A stretch of 30,229 nucleotides of DNA from JBCDGH01 sp038751365 (GCA_038751365.1 JBCDGH010000013.1:1-30229), one strand, 5' to 3'. Shown: positions 16,153 through 24,872, counted from the stretch's first letter. A program made the numbers and translations. The notes: generated by a model not told the origin, from the sequence alone.

Positions 16153-16911
16153 TTATTTATTGAAAACCTTAGAAATAGAAACGCTGGGACGTACCTTTGA
16201 TTCAATTTTTCTTTTTGTTTTCGACCAAGTACCTTTCATTTGCTCTATAGTCGGCCGATTTATACCACCGTGTGAATGATAAACGTTAAATATTGGATCA
16301 AAAACTGTTTTATAACCTCTTGATCTCATTTCCATTGCCCAGTCAAAATCTTCACTTCCTTCCAGCTCCTCATCAAAGTTGTAGCTGTTCCATAGTTTTT
16401 TTCTAATTAAACAATTTGTATTTGTTATTTCTTCAAAATACTGATCTTTAGTTATACCTGTATAAATATCTCCTTGAGCTACCCTTTTTATATGATATAT
16501 TATGTCACCAAGTTTTTCATCATAGCTACCATCTGGAAGTGAAGTATATTGACCTCCTACACAAGCTACTAAAGGGTCTCTAAAATTCTTTATAGCTTCA
16601 CGATACCAATCTCTCGAGGTTGGTAAAGAGTGTGCGCTAATAATACCAATATATTCTCCCCAGGATTCATTTATTCCTAAGTTTAATGCATAAGAATAGT
16701 TGAACTGATCAGGTAGTATGTTGATTACAGATCTGACAGGATAATCCTTAACTATGTCTAGAGTGCTGTCAGTCGAGCCAGAGTCTACGATAATAATTTC
16801 GAAGTCTAATCTACTTTGTAGAAATAAAGTTTCAAGTACTTTAGGTAACCATTTTTCTTCATTCTTAGTGCGTATTACCCATGATGTAGTTGGGTTTTCT
16901 GGAAAATTCAT
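16153..16911 (-). CDS. GT2 family glycosyltransferase
   Basis: A GT-A fold transferase for glycan assembly. The start WVIRTKNEEKWL and the nucleotide-binding DSGSTD (about 43-48) are classic GT2 signatures. The next conserved region (GYAxGxN-like) is SYALNLGIN. The expected DxD/SAD position reads ISAHS, as in rhamnosyltransferase-like GT2 proteins. A YHSHGGI motif lies near the C-terminus. At 252 aa it is single-domain with no TM anchor. Sugar donor and acceptor are unknown. It starts just 5 bases downstream of the nucleotidyltransferase gene. Confidence 0.85.
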   Translation of the reverse strand: MNFPENPTTSWVIRTKNEEKWLPKVLETLFLQSRLDFEIIIVDSGSTDSTLDIVKDYPVRSVINILPDQFNYSYALNLGINESWGEYIGIISAHSLPTSRDWYREAIKNFRDPLVACVGGQYTSLPDGSYDEKLGDIIYHIKRVAQGDIYTGITKDQYFEEITNTNCLIRKKLWNSYNFDEELEGSEDFDWAMEMRSRGYKTVFDPIFNVYHSHGGINRPTIEQMKGTWSKTKRKIESKVRPSVSISKVFNK

Positions 16912-16916
16912 AATAA

Positions 16917-17609
16917 CTAAATACTAAGTTTCGCTAATGTAAATTCAATAATTTTATCCCATACTTTTATCTTCTTTTCGAAAAAACCCTCATTTAAAAA
17001 TTGTTTTAACTGTTGAGAATACTCAGCATCCCATAAATCTAGATCTAAAAATATTTTTTTAGCCTGAACTGTGAACCTACTATTTGCTTTATAATAGGTG
17101 TTTACTACTTCACGTATACTCGTAGTCATAGTAAAGCAACAACTATCTTTGTCTTGTTTACCCGTAGTTCTAACTTTTTGATTTATTTTTAATATGTTTG
17201 ATCTGAGTATTTTTATATCTTCAATGCTTAATTTTTTGGGTGAGCAAACAGAAGTATAGTTCTGTTTTAGTTCTATCAATTTTCCTGTTTTATCAAAAAG
17301 AATTATCGAATCTACTAGCCACGGCTTTCTCTCTGCCTTTTGTATTATTCCTTGTTCTCTAAATTTTAAGTCTTCCAGTGTTTCTGTACAAATGTCTACG
17401 TCAACACCATCTATATTTATAGTTTTATAAGACTCTTTTTTTGAAGAATCTTTTACAATTAAAACAATATCTAAATCGCTATAGTCAGTAAAAGTTCTAT
17501 TCGCAAATGATCCAAATACAAAAGCTCCTGTGTAATCTTCGTTAAATTTTAGCTTAGAATATTTATCAACGATATTGTTTGCTTTAATATGGTGTGCAGT
17601 CTTATTCAT
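16917..17609 (-). CDS. Pol-beta-type nucleotidyltransferase
   Basis: A minimal nucleotidyltransferase domain: GSF at about 33-35, then the metal-binding SDLDIVL with D45 and D47, and a third carboxylate at D72 (VDVDIC). All the catalytic acids are present. The C-terminal half is helical and may bind the acceptor. Such proteins can be antibiotic adenylyltransferases, MNT-type antitoxins, or enzymes that modify glycan intermediates. No HEPN partner is adjacent, which argues against MNT/HEPN toxin-antitoxin. Here it is tightly packed (5 bases from each neighbour) between a UDP-sugar dehydrogenase and a glycosyltransferase, so a surface-polysaccharide role is favoured by context. Confidence 0.75.
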   Translation of the reverse strand: MNKTAHHIKANNIVDKYSKLKFNEDYTGAFVFGSFANRTFTDYSDLDIVLIVKDSSKKESYKTINIDGVDVDICTETLEDLKFREQGIIQKAERKPWLVDSIILFDKTGKLIELKQNYTSVCSPKKLSIEDIKILRSNILKINQKVRTTGKQDKDSCCFTMTTSIREVVNTYYKANSRFTVQAKKIFLDLDLWDAEYSQQLKQFLNEGFFEKKIKVWDKIIEFTLAKLSI

Positions 17610-17613
17610 AGAT

Positions 17614-18939
17614 TTAAAATAGGTTAGTTATCTTACTAATACTTTGCGATTTAGCTATATAATTTTTAGTGTCTAGAACATGGCTAGAATGATCTATGAT
17701 TTTATTTATCTCAAAATCTTTTATATGTTTATGTCTTATCATAATTACGCAAACACCAAAATTTTCTAAAGATAAAACATCAGCTTTTTTTAAATAAACA
17801 TGCTTATTATGTCCTTCAAATTCAATTTTAATTTCGTCAAAAAAATTATCATAAAACCATACCTCATATCCTTTTTGTAAAAGACATTTTGCTAATTGAA
17901 TAGAAGGAGATTCTCTCAAATCGTTAATATCTGACTTGTAACTCATTCCAACAATCAAGACTTTTTTCACCTTCTCTTTATTTATTGAGCACAAGGATTC
18001 GACACTATTAAGTACTTTCTTTTTCACTTTATCATCTAAAACTTCCGCTAACCTGATATATTCTGAGCTATAGTTATTACTTTCTGCCAGCCACTGAAGG
18101 TAGTACGGGTCTACTGGAATACAGTGACCGCCAGTACCTGCATTAGGGTAAAAAGCCATAAAACCATAGGGTTTCGTGTTTGCTGCTTCTATTACTTCCC
18201 AAATATTAATATTTAAGCTATTTGCTAAGATAGCCATTTCATTAATAAATCCTATATTAATCCACCTGAATGAATTCTCTAACACCTTACTAAATTCAGC
18301 AATTTTGGGAGAATTAACTCTATGAATAGGTGATATAGTTTTCAATAACTCTACAGAAATATTTGTACTAGATTCACAAACACCTCCGACAACTCTAGTA
18401 GTACTCTTAGATGTATAAGCTTTATTTCCTGGGTTTATTCTTTCGGAGGAAAAAGCAAGAAAGTATTCATTTGAGCATTTTAGCCCCGATCTATTAATTA
18501 TTGGCATTAGAAAATTTTCTGTAGTTCCAGGATATGAAGTGCTTTGTAAAATAACTAAAGACCCAATTGTCAGAACTTTGTTGAGTTCATGGCCTGCTGA
18601 TTTAATGTTACTCATTACGGGTTGTTTATTCTTATCTATATTAGTTGGAACACAGATAATAAATACGTTACACAATTTTAAGCTTGAAATTTCATTAGAC
18701 CAATTACAAGTATCTTTTATATTATTCAAAATAGCTGAGCTTATATCTGAAATGTAGCTAATACTGGCTTTTAATTTTTTAACCTTAGTACTATCTTTGT
18801 CGTAGCCATAAATACAATAACCATTTCGAGCAAAATCAATTGCTAAATTCAAACCTACATACCCAAGACCTATTATTCCAATCTTTAAAGTCCTACTAGA
18901 GATTTTAGCTAATAGCTTTTTTTCTAGAAAATTTATCAT
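17614..18939 (-). CDS. UDP-N-acetylhexosamine/UDP-glucose 6-dehydrogenase
   Basis: Oxidises a UDP-sugar to the UDP-uronate with two NAD+. The Rossmann motif GIIGLGYVGL is at about 21-30, LQSTSYPGTT at 131-140, SSERINPG near 164-171, the central helix EFSKVLENSFRWINIG near 215-230, and the catalytic Cys273 lies in GGHCIPVDPYY. The GHCIPVDPYYL form is usual in the WecC/WbpO/TviB group acting on UDP-N-acetylhexosamines rather than in UDP-glucose dehydrogenase, so an N-acetylated substrate is favoured. The length of 441 aa is normal. It is encoded 2 bases after the epimerase gene, which probably uses its product. Confidence 0.88.
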   Translation of the reverse strand: MINFLEKKLLAKISSRTLKIGIIGLGYVGLNLAIDFARNGYCIYGYDKDSTKVKKLKASISYISDISSAILNNIKDTCNWSNEISSLKLCNVFIICVPTNIDKNKQPVMSNIKSAGHELNKVLTIGSLVILQSTSYPGTTENFLMPIINRSGLKCSNEYFLAFSSERINPGNKAYTSKSTTRVVGGVCESSTNISVELLKTISPIHRVNSPKIAEFSKVLENSFRWINIGFINEMAILANSLNINIWEVIEAANTKPYGFMAFYPNAGTGGHCIPVDPYYLQWLAESNNYSSEYIRLAEVLDDKVKKKVLNSVESLCSINKEKVKKVLIVGMSYKSDINDLRESPSIQLAKCLLQKGYEVWFYDNFFDEIKIEFEGHNKHVYLKKADVLSLENFGVCVIMIRHKHIKDFEINKIIDHSSHVLDTKNYIAKSQSISKITNLF

Positions 18940-18941
18940 GT

Positions 18942-19934
18942 TTATTTTGTATTATTATATTCCAAATACCAATTAATAAACCTCTTTACTCCTAAATCAA
19001 TATCGGTTTTAGCTTGAAAACCTAGCATTGTCTCGGCTTTTGATATATCTGCTAAGGTTTCTGGTACATCACCTTCTTGAATAGGTAAAAACTCTCTTAT
19101 GGCTTTTTTGTTCAGTAGATTTTCTATTTTATTAATAAAATAACTTAGCTCAACGGTTTTGTTGTTTCCAAGATTAAAAATTTGATAGTCAAACTCATTT
19201 TCTAAAGATAAACACACACCATTTACTATATCATTTATATATGTAAAATTCCTTTTCATCCTACCATAATTAAATACTTTTATTGGAGTTCCATCTAAGA
19301 TATTCTTTGTAAATATATACAAAGCCATATCGGGCCTCCCAAATTCTCCATATACAGTAAAGAATCTTAGTCCAGTTGAGTTTATTCCATAAAGCTGATG
19401 ATAATTATAGGCCATTAACTCGTTCATTCTTTTTGTTGTTGCGTACATTGAAAGAGGTTTACATACACTGTCTGATTCACTAAATGGAATTTTTTTATTA
19501 CCTCCATATACAGAGCTGCTTGAGGCATACACTATATGTTTTGTACCTATTTTTGCCATACCCTCAAGAATATTTAGAAAACCTATAACATTTGAATCTA
19601 AATATGCATTAGGTTTTTCTATGCTGTAACGGACGCCTGCTTGAGCAGCCAAATGACATATTTTATCGGGTTTTTCTTTATTTAATACAGTAAAAATCAA
19701 TTCTTTATCGCAAATATCCCCTCTGTATAGCTTAAAACTTTTATAGCTATTTAAAATTTTATTTCTTTTTTCTTTGAGTTCAGGGCTGTAATAATCGTTA
19801 AAATTATCAATTCCAATAACACTAAAACCTTTTTTGAGTAGCTCTAGGGAAGTATGAAAACCGATAAACCCTGCTGATCCAGTGACAAGTATAGTACTAT
19901 ATGTTGTATTTTTTGTCTTATAATTCATTTGCAT
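18942..19934 (-). CDS. NAD-dependent UDP-uronate 4-epimerase (SDR family)
   Basis: An extended short-chain dehydrogenase that inverts C4 of a UDP-sugar. The NAD-binding GSAGFIG is at about 19-25. IDNFNDYYSPELK (42-54) is the hallmark of the UDP-glucuronate 4-epimerase group. YASSSSVYGG lies near 136-145, and the catalytic Y164/K168 are in YATTK. RFFTVYG and FTYINDIV follow as expected. At 330 aa it is full length. With the neighbouring dehydrogenase it would make a galacturonate-type donor (UDP-GalA or UDP-GalNAcA). It starts 3 bases after the upstream glycosyltransferase gene. Confidence 0.88.
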   Translation of the reverse strand: MQMNYKTKNTTYSTILVTGSAGFIGFHTSLELLKKGFSVIGIDNFNDYYSPELKEKRNKILNSYKSFKLYRGDICDKELIFTVLNKEKPDKICHLAAQAGVRYSIEKPNAYLDSNVIGFLNILEGMAKIGTKHIVYASSSSVYGGNKKIPFSESDSVCKPLSMYATTKRMNELMAYNYHQLYGINSTGLRFFTVYGEFGRPDMALYIFTKNILDGTPIKVFNYGRMKRNFTYINDIVNGVCLSLENEFDYQIFNLGNNKTVELSYFINKIENLLNKKAIREFLPIQEGDVPETLADISKAETMLGFQAKTDIDLGVKRFINWYLEYNNTK

Positions 19935-19937
19935 AAA

Positions 19938-21200
19938 TTAATAATCAATTTTATTTGAAATATGATAAATTGGTTGAAGTATGTTGTTTGATCTGAAAGT
20001 TTTAATTGACTTATAGTTAACTTGAGATTGAAATAGAGATGGAATCATTTCATACATCTTAACTTTTATCTCCGTTGATAATTCATCACTCGATATTATT
20101 TTCCAGCTTTCTATAGAAGCTTCTCTCACATCTTCACATTGAGAAATAATGTCCGCTATTAATTTACACACATTTAATATTTTCATTGATTCTTGAGAAG
20201 AGCACTTAAATAAATATTGCAGCGAACCCATAGTAAACTTTTCAAAACGATCGTGAATTTTGAATCTTTGCATTCTATTCCTTAAGCAAATAAGAATAAT
20301 TGATTTTACAGTTTCTTGAGGAAGGTTTCTTAAATTGCTGACGCTACAAGGATCATATCTATCATCGTGCAGTGCAACAACACCTTCTTTTATTATATGA
20401 CCTATCTGGCCTCTATTCTCGTTTAGTTCAATGTTGAACCCAACATTTTGCCATACTGTTAAGTGCCTACTCCAAGGCTCTCCATTATTCATCAGTTCAC
20501 AAACAGCCCTTCTATAAAACATAACTCCTCTTATCATTGTAGTTTGTAGAAAGTCAGAGTCTTTAGACCAGTAACCAATTTCTTCTCCAATTTCTCCAGG
20601 CATCATCAACTCTTTTCTGATTTGTACACTTTTTAGATTACTGAATTTATCAATATTTGAATCTATTGTTGAGTCTTTAAATCCAGCCAGAGCTGTTGAG
20701 CAACCGGATAAATTTTTATGAGATCTGAGATAATTAAGAACCGTACAAACAAGGCTTTTTGACACATATATATCGCTATCCAACTGCCCATAAAATTCTG
20801 TGTCCTTATTAGAAAGACTTTGTAGTGCTCTGTTCCTTGCTGTAGACTGTATAAGATGTGGATCGTGATGGTAAACGAATCTGGTGAAGTGTTTTTTATA
20901 CTTATTTAGTTTTTCTGGTATTAGTTCTAAAAGATTTTCAGTGTATGAATTATCAGTTATAACTACTTCAATAGGTTCCTGGGCATATGCTGCAGATTCG
21001 AATAAGTAATCAAGGGTAGTAAATAATCTTTCAAACCTCTCAAATACCGAAATGTTAATTGAAATATCTGAAGAAGAGGACTCTCCTTCAAAAATTGTGG
21101 TGGTTGGCTCTTTGTATATATTGGTATTATAAAGTCCAAAATCTTTTTTACCATCAATTACTTTTGTATGCTTTAATACTTCTTTATGATTAAATTCCAT
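19938..21200 (-). CDS. Glycosyltransferase, GT2-like, with C-terminal extension
   Basis: A GT-A type transferase for glycan assembly. A strand with an acidic end (EVVITDNSY, about 78-86) binds nucleotide, STARNRALQ (119-127) is the conserved helix, and QLDSDIYV (139-146) supplies the DxD metal site. Residues about 190-260 hold the acceptor side, with WSRHLTVWQNVGFN. The C-terminal 130 residues are helical and not part of the core. I counted no CTAG tetranucleotide in its 1,263 bases, unlike the transfer genes of this window. Donor unknown. Confidence 0.8.
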   Translation of the reverse strand: MEFNHKEVLKHTKVIDGKKDFGLYNTNIYKEPTTTIFEGESSSSDISINISVFERFERLFTTLDYLFESAAYAQEPIEVVITDNSYTENLLELIPEKLNKYKKHFTRFVYHHDPHLIQSTARNRALQSLSNKDTEFYGQLDSDIYVSKSLVCTVLNYLRSHKNLSGCSTALAGFKDSTIDSNIDKFSNLKSVQIRKELMMPGEIGEEIGYWSKDSDFLQTTMIRGVMFYRRAVCELMNNGEPWSRHLTVWQNVGFNIELNENRGQIGHIIKEGVVALHDDRYDPCSVSNLRNLPQETVKSIILICLRNRMQRFKIHDRFEKFTMGSLQYLFKCSSQESMKILNVCKLIADIISQCEDVREASIESWKIISSDELSTEIKVKMYEMIPSLFQSQVNYKSIKTFRSNNILQPIYHISNKIDY

Positions 21201-21202
21201 AG

Positions 21203-22207
21203 CTATAAATTATTTTGTGTAAAATATTCTCTTAGGAGTCTTAAATTATCTACAATGTTGACTCTCATACCTTTTACTATATGCTCACCAATCCTTTCAG
21301 TTTTTTTGCGACTTTTAGTTGATAATTTATCATTCACTGAGGCCATACTTTCTTGGTGAAAGCGTTTTATATTGATAGGATAATTGTCATACCTAACTGC
21401 TAAATTAAAGCGTATTTTTGCAATGTATAATTTATGAGCAAAGCCATTATCTTCAAATGATCGTTCATCTGGATAGAGAATATATTTTAGAATAGAAAGT
21501 GGTATTAATGCTGATAGAGTAACTAACCCATAATCAAAAATATCTTTCATGTAGGTTACTCTTGGAAAAGCATTGTCTATCTTATGGGGATGAGTACCAT
21601 ATCGCTCTATTTTACCAAAGTGATTAAAATAGTTATTGATCGTATAGCCGTGTGAAAAACATATTGGACGATTTTCTTTTGCTGAAGTGGAGCATTTATA
21701 TATTGTTGATAAACTACTCGAATCATAAAGCTCATCATCAGAATCGAGAATAAACGCAAACACTTTATCATTGCATCGATATTGATTTGCAATAATAGAT
21801 AAAGAGATGCCGAAATTTCTTACTGGAGCAGCATAACCTGTTTTATCAGTATAACTAACTAATTTAATTCTGTTATCTGATATTGATTTAAAAAAGTCTC
21901 TAGTCTGGTCGTTAGAATAATTGTCAACTATAAGCCAAGTCCATAAATATTGAAAATCTTGGGCATACAGCTTAGCTAGTTGATTCTTTAGAAATCCTAA
22001 TCTATTTTTTGCGGCTGTTATTATTATAATTTTTGGCTTGTAACGAACGACCCACTTCTCAAATTCCTCTCTTTCAGCCCTCTGTGTGACACTTGATTTT
22101 TGTGTGTACACCTCGTACTCATGTTCAATCTTAGAAAATGAATGATAATATCTTAGTCGATTGTTGACAAACTTATTACTGTAAATCTCATCAATCAACA
22201 TTGCCAT
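21203..22207 (-). CDS. GT2 family glycosyltransferase
   Basis: A GT-A transferase. The catalytic domain begins late (about residue 58) with KIIIITAAKNRLGFL, then WLIVDNYSNDQTRDF (91-105) as the nucleotide-binding loop and FILDSDDELY (152-161) as the metal site. The first 55 residues form a separate charged helical segment (KIEHEYEVYTQ). The final region (SFEDNGFAHKL) fits the acceptor-binding/ED motif. The start codon lies inside the preceding HD gene (17-bp overlap), implying translational coupling. Donor and acceptor are unknown. Confidence 0.85.
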   Translation of the reverse strand: MAMLIDEIYSNKFVNNRLRYYHSFSKIEHEYEVYTQKSSVTQRAEREEFEKWVVRYKPKIIIITAAKNRLGFLKNQLAKLYAQDFQYLWTWLIVDNYSNDQTRDFFKSISDNRIKLVSYTDKTGYAAPVRNFGISLSIIANQYRCNDKVFAFILDSDDELYDSSSLSTIYKCSTSAKENRPICFSHGYTINNYFNHFGKIERYGTHPHKIDNAFPRVTYMKDIFDYGLVTLSALIPLSILKYILYPDERSFEDNGFAHKLYIAKIRFNLAVRYDNYPINIKRFHQESMASVNDKLSTKSRKKTERIGEHIVKGMRVNIVDNLRLLREYFTQNNL

Positions 22208-22796
22208 ACTGTGTTTTATATTTATTTATAATAAAGTTTTTTATCCTTAAAATATAATCTTTCACTTCAGGATAAATATTAGCTTTACTAGTTATGTATA
22301 AGTCCCACTCAGCTATATTTCTCTTCTCCCTTTGCCAGGTTTTGAAGTCATCTAAATAAATGTTCAAAGCTGGAAGAATCTTATCTACTATTTTGATAAA
22401 TTTCGACTCATCGTCTTTCATTTTACTGTAACTTTCTATTTGTACAGCTAATTCGGGAAATTTATTGAACTCCTTTTTTATTCTATCTAAAGCTATTCTT
22501 TCCCTGTCATTTTTTGATTTTAGAAGTTCTGTTCGTTCAGTAAAGACTGGAGTGTCTCCTGAGTGAACTTCTACAAGGTCATGTATCAAAGAGTAAATTA
22601 TTAATCTTGAGTTATTAAGGTTTAATTGCAACTCATTATTTAAAAACCAGCCCATCATAGCTAATTGATAGCTGTGTTCAGCATCATTTTCCATCCTTTC
22701 CTCTCCAACTGCATACAAATCCCTTTTTATACTTTGAAACTTTGTTAGGAATTTTAAAAAGATTATTGTACTTTCAATACTTTTTTCTTTTATCAT
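22191..22796 (-). CDS. HD-domain phosphohydrolase (YfbR/HDDC2-like)
   Basis: Metal-dependent HD hydrolases of this group remove phosphate from deoxynucleoside monophosphates or similar compounds. The four ligands are visible: H41 (in NDAEHSYQL), H72-D73 (SLIHDLVEVHSGD) and D138 (FIKIVDKI). At 201 aa the length is right for the family. It is the first gene of the minus-strand glycan operon and overlaps the next gene. Why a nucleotidase-like enzyme heads a glycan operon is not obvious; it might process a nucleotide-sugar by-product. Family strong, substrate unknown. Confidence 0.82.
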   Translation of the reverse strand: MIKEKSIESTIIFLKFLTKFQSIKRDLYAVGEERMENDAEHSYQLAMMGWFLNNELQLNLNNSRLIIYSLIHDLVEVHSGDTPVFTERTELLKSKNDRERIALDRIKKEFNKFPELAVQIESYSKMKDDESKFIKIVDKILPALNIYLDDFKTWQREKRNIAEWDLYITSKANIYPEVKDYILRIKNFIINKYKTQYGNVD

Positions 22797-22940
22797 ATAG
22801 ATCCAGTTAATTTTATGAGCTCAGCTGCATAATTTTTCAAATTTTTACTTAAGTTCTAAAACAAAAGAGTTATTATTTAAATGTAATTAATTCTATTTCT
22901 TATTATGACAGGCATAATTTGAGCTTATTATTGACCTTAT

Positions 22941-22962
22941 CTAACAAATCTAGTTTGTTTAG
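22941..22962. promoter_or_regulatory. Inverted repeat in the divergent promoter region
   Basis: CTAACAAA and TTTGTTTAG face each other around TCTAG between the divergently transcribed HD-domain gene and the HTH-methyltransferase gene. It is symmetrical apart from one inserted base. It is a candidate operator, possibly for the HTH domain encoded next door, but nothing beyond position supports that. Confidence 0.3.
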
Positions 22963-23075
22963 AATAACAATTTGAAAGAAAGTTTAAAATTTGCAAGTAA
23001 ATTTTAAGCATTTAACTTTTACAAAAATGTTTAGCATTGTCAAAAATTTTTTTAAAATCAATTTATCCATAAATC

Positions 23076-24269
23076 ATGGTTACTCTATCTAATGCAGAAA
23101 TATCAAGGCTTTATAAGGTTACAAGAGCAACTGTAACAAACTGGGTAAGCAATTCAATAGCAGGTGAAAATAATTTAGAACTTACAACCAATAACAATAA
23201 AGTTCAGGTTGTAAAAAACCAAAATAATTTAGCTGAGTTGCAAAGATTAAAAGAATCAGGTAAAAAACACGCAAACAAGAGTTCTTATTTAGAAATAGAG
23301 CCTTCAAAAGAATTTTATAAGCTATTTAATGAAGAGCAGGCTATTGAAATAGTTAATTCCCTGAAGACAAGTAAAGAGATTAATCTAAAGTATACATATC
23401 TTAATGGTGGTGCTGCGATATGGAATGAATATCATGAAAAATCTGTAGAAAAGGGAGAATACCCAGCAACTAAAAAAGAAAGTAAGATGTTGTGTCAAAG
23501 CTTTGAATTTTTAAAAGACCGCTTAGAAAAATCTCAAATGGTAAATGTCATTGATATTGGCCCAGGGAACGGTTTGGTGGTTAAAGAATTCATTTCAAAG
23601 TTATCTAAGGATAATAGGATTTTTACTTACATTTCTATTGATATTAGTAGAGAAATGAACGAAATCGCAATTTCAAATATTAATACCTGGTTTCCAGAAA
23701 TAGATACTCTCAGCTATATTAGAGATATTGAAAATGAAACCATAGCCGATATATTATTTAAAAATAAAAAGGGTGAAAATGTCACCAATATTATTCTATT
23801 CACTGGCGGAACCATTGGATCAGTGCAGGACAGACACCAAATATTGAAAAATCTAAGAAATAGTATAGATCAAAATGATGTTATAATTGTTACAACCAAG
23901 TTAGATAATATAACAGAAAGAGTTGAGTTAAATCATGTTAAAGATAAGTTTAGTAGATTACTATGGATTCCTGAATTAATTGGTATAGATGTGAACAACT
24001 GTGAGGTTATTAAAAAATATAATACAAATATAAATTCTAAAGCAGCATACATATTATTAGATAAAGATTATAAGATCAATTTTAAAATAGACGGTGCTAG
24101 TACCAGTGTGTTTCTCTCTCGTAATGATGAGATTCTAATTTGGAAGTTTCATCTATCTACTATAAGTGAGCTTTTTGATGAGTTGAACAAAAGTAATTTG
24201 CGAGTCATTCAATTATTAACAGAAAAGAAGTATGAATATATTTTAGTAAGTTGTGAGTCAATGGTCTAG
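23076..24269 (+). CDS. EgtD-like SAM methyltransferase with N-terminal helix-turn-helix
   Basis: The body (about residues 75-397) looks like the histidine-specific methyltransferase family (EgtD/PF10017-like). The SAM loop VIDIGPGNG is at 158-166, an acidic strand SIDIS at 187-191, LFTGGTIGS at 241-249 (compare LGSTIGN in EgtD), VIIVTTKLD at 269-277, and a C-terminal IWKFHLSTISEL stretch. Residues about 3-27 (LSNAEISRLYKVTRATVTNW) form a MerR/excisionase-type HTH, which EgtD enzymes do not carry. No ergothioneine partner (EgtB/EgtC/EgtE) is present. The protein may modify an amino acid or protein, with DNA binding as regulator or tether. The gene is isolated and divergent from the glycan operon. 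The ATG has no Shine-Dalgarno sequence. Confidence 0.72.
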   Translation: MVTLSNAEISRLYKVTRATVTNWVSNSIAGENNLELTTNNNKVQVVKNQNNLAELQRLKESGKKHANKSSYLEIEPSKEFYKLFNEEQAIEIVNSLKTSKEINLKYTYLNGGAAIWNEYHEKSVEKGEYPATKKESKMLCQSFEFLKDRLEKSQMVNVIDIGPGNGLVVKEFISKLSKDNRIFTYISIDISREMNEIAISNINTWFPEIDTLSYIRDIENETIADILFKNKKGENVTNIILFTGGTIGSVQDRHQILKNLRNSIDQNDVIIVTTKLDNITERVELNHVKDKFSRLLWIPELIGIDVNNCEVIKKYNTNINSKAAYILLDKDYKINFKIDGASTSVFLSRNDEILIWKFHLSTISELFDELNKSNLRVIQLLTEKKYEYILVSCESMV

Positions 24270-24869
24270 TATTTAATGACTAGCTACACAAAAGTATCAA
24301 ATGTTAATTAGGAAATTTAAAGTTTCTTACTGAATATTGGACAACCCCCATATTCCTTCTAAACGTGTACTAGCCACTTCGCCAAATTTTCTGTCATATA
24401 AGCAACCCCAACCACCATTCCCCCCCAAAATTACCAAAAACCACCCAAATCCCCAAATAACCCCCTAACTCATCCAAAATCAAACTTTACTTCCCAAACA
24501 GATTAAAGTTCAAACGAATTATTTAAACCCCAAATAAGCAAAATTAAACGCTATATTTTTTTCAAAAAGAAAATCAAAATTAACATAAGACAAACCACCT
24601 CCCCCACCTACAACCAACCCCACAAACCACTACATCTAGTAAATCTAAGAAATCAAAATAAATGACTACCCCCTAAACCCAGTAATCACTTGATATATTA
24701 AGCACGATTCGTATAATACATCTTATACGAAGTTAATTAGTTTAAATAAAGTATGTATAAAATTTTAAAATTCTCCCTAATTTCTCCTGGTAACTAATTA
24801 CAAGATAGTTAATCCTCAATATTCTGCGATGTAAACATGTTTACATGTTGACTTGTTGGTATGTTTACA
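24270..24869. other. 600-bp noncoding region with extreme C-rich plus strand
   Basis: No gene is visible. By my count 24421-24660 has about 72 C and 9 G on the plus strand, and the first 60 of those bases contain no G. C-tracts at 24406-24409, 24420-24426, 24444-24446, 24451-24454 and 24461-24465 give the minus strand G-quadruplex potential. A dif-like site follows at 24706-24733 and an operator repeat at 24821. This could be a replication origin, a single-strand origin or a transfer origin; the sequence alone does not decide. Confidence 0.6.
24706..24733 (-). other. dif-like XerC/XerD recombination site
   Basis: A perfect 9-bp inverted repeat (TTCGTATAA at 24708-24716 and TTATACGAA at 24723-24731) flanks a 6-bp centre TACATC, the 11-6-11 layout of dif sites. 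Read on the minus strand, the arm ACTTCGTATAA matches 9 of 11 bases of the Bacillus subtilis dif arm (ACTTCCTAGAA, quoted from memory), and the second arm starts TTAT as expected. It also resembles loxP arms. It would serve as a resolution site for multimers, or as a landing site for Xer-using elements. No recombinase gene lies in this window, so host Xer proteins would be needed. Confidence 0.65.
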
Positions 24870-24872
24870 TTA
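24821..24872. repeat. 52-bp direct repeat, copy A (partition operator)
   Basis: Identical over 52 bases to 25017-25068. It contains the 16-bp perfect palindrome TGTAAACATGTTTACA and, at 24830-24853, one of four copies of a 24-bp operator. Its right end covers the stop codon of the ribbon-helix-helix gene. Confidence 0.85.

Noticed and set aside
16917..17609. MNT/HEPN toxin-antitoxin module
   Set aside because: The nucleotidyltransferase has no adjacent HEPN gene and is packed inside a glycan operon.
24703..24736. True loxP site
   Set aside because: The right arm is very close to loxP, but the left arm matches only in its inner 8 bases and the centre differs; the 11-6-11 dif layout fits better and no Cre-like gene is present.
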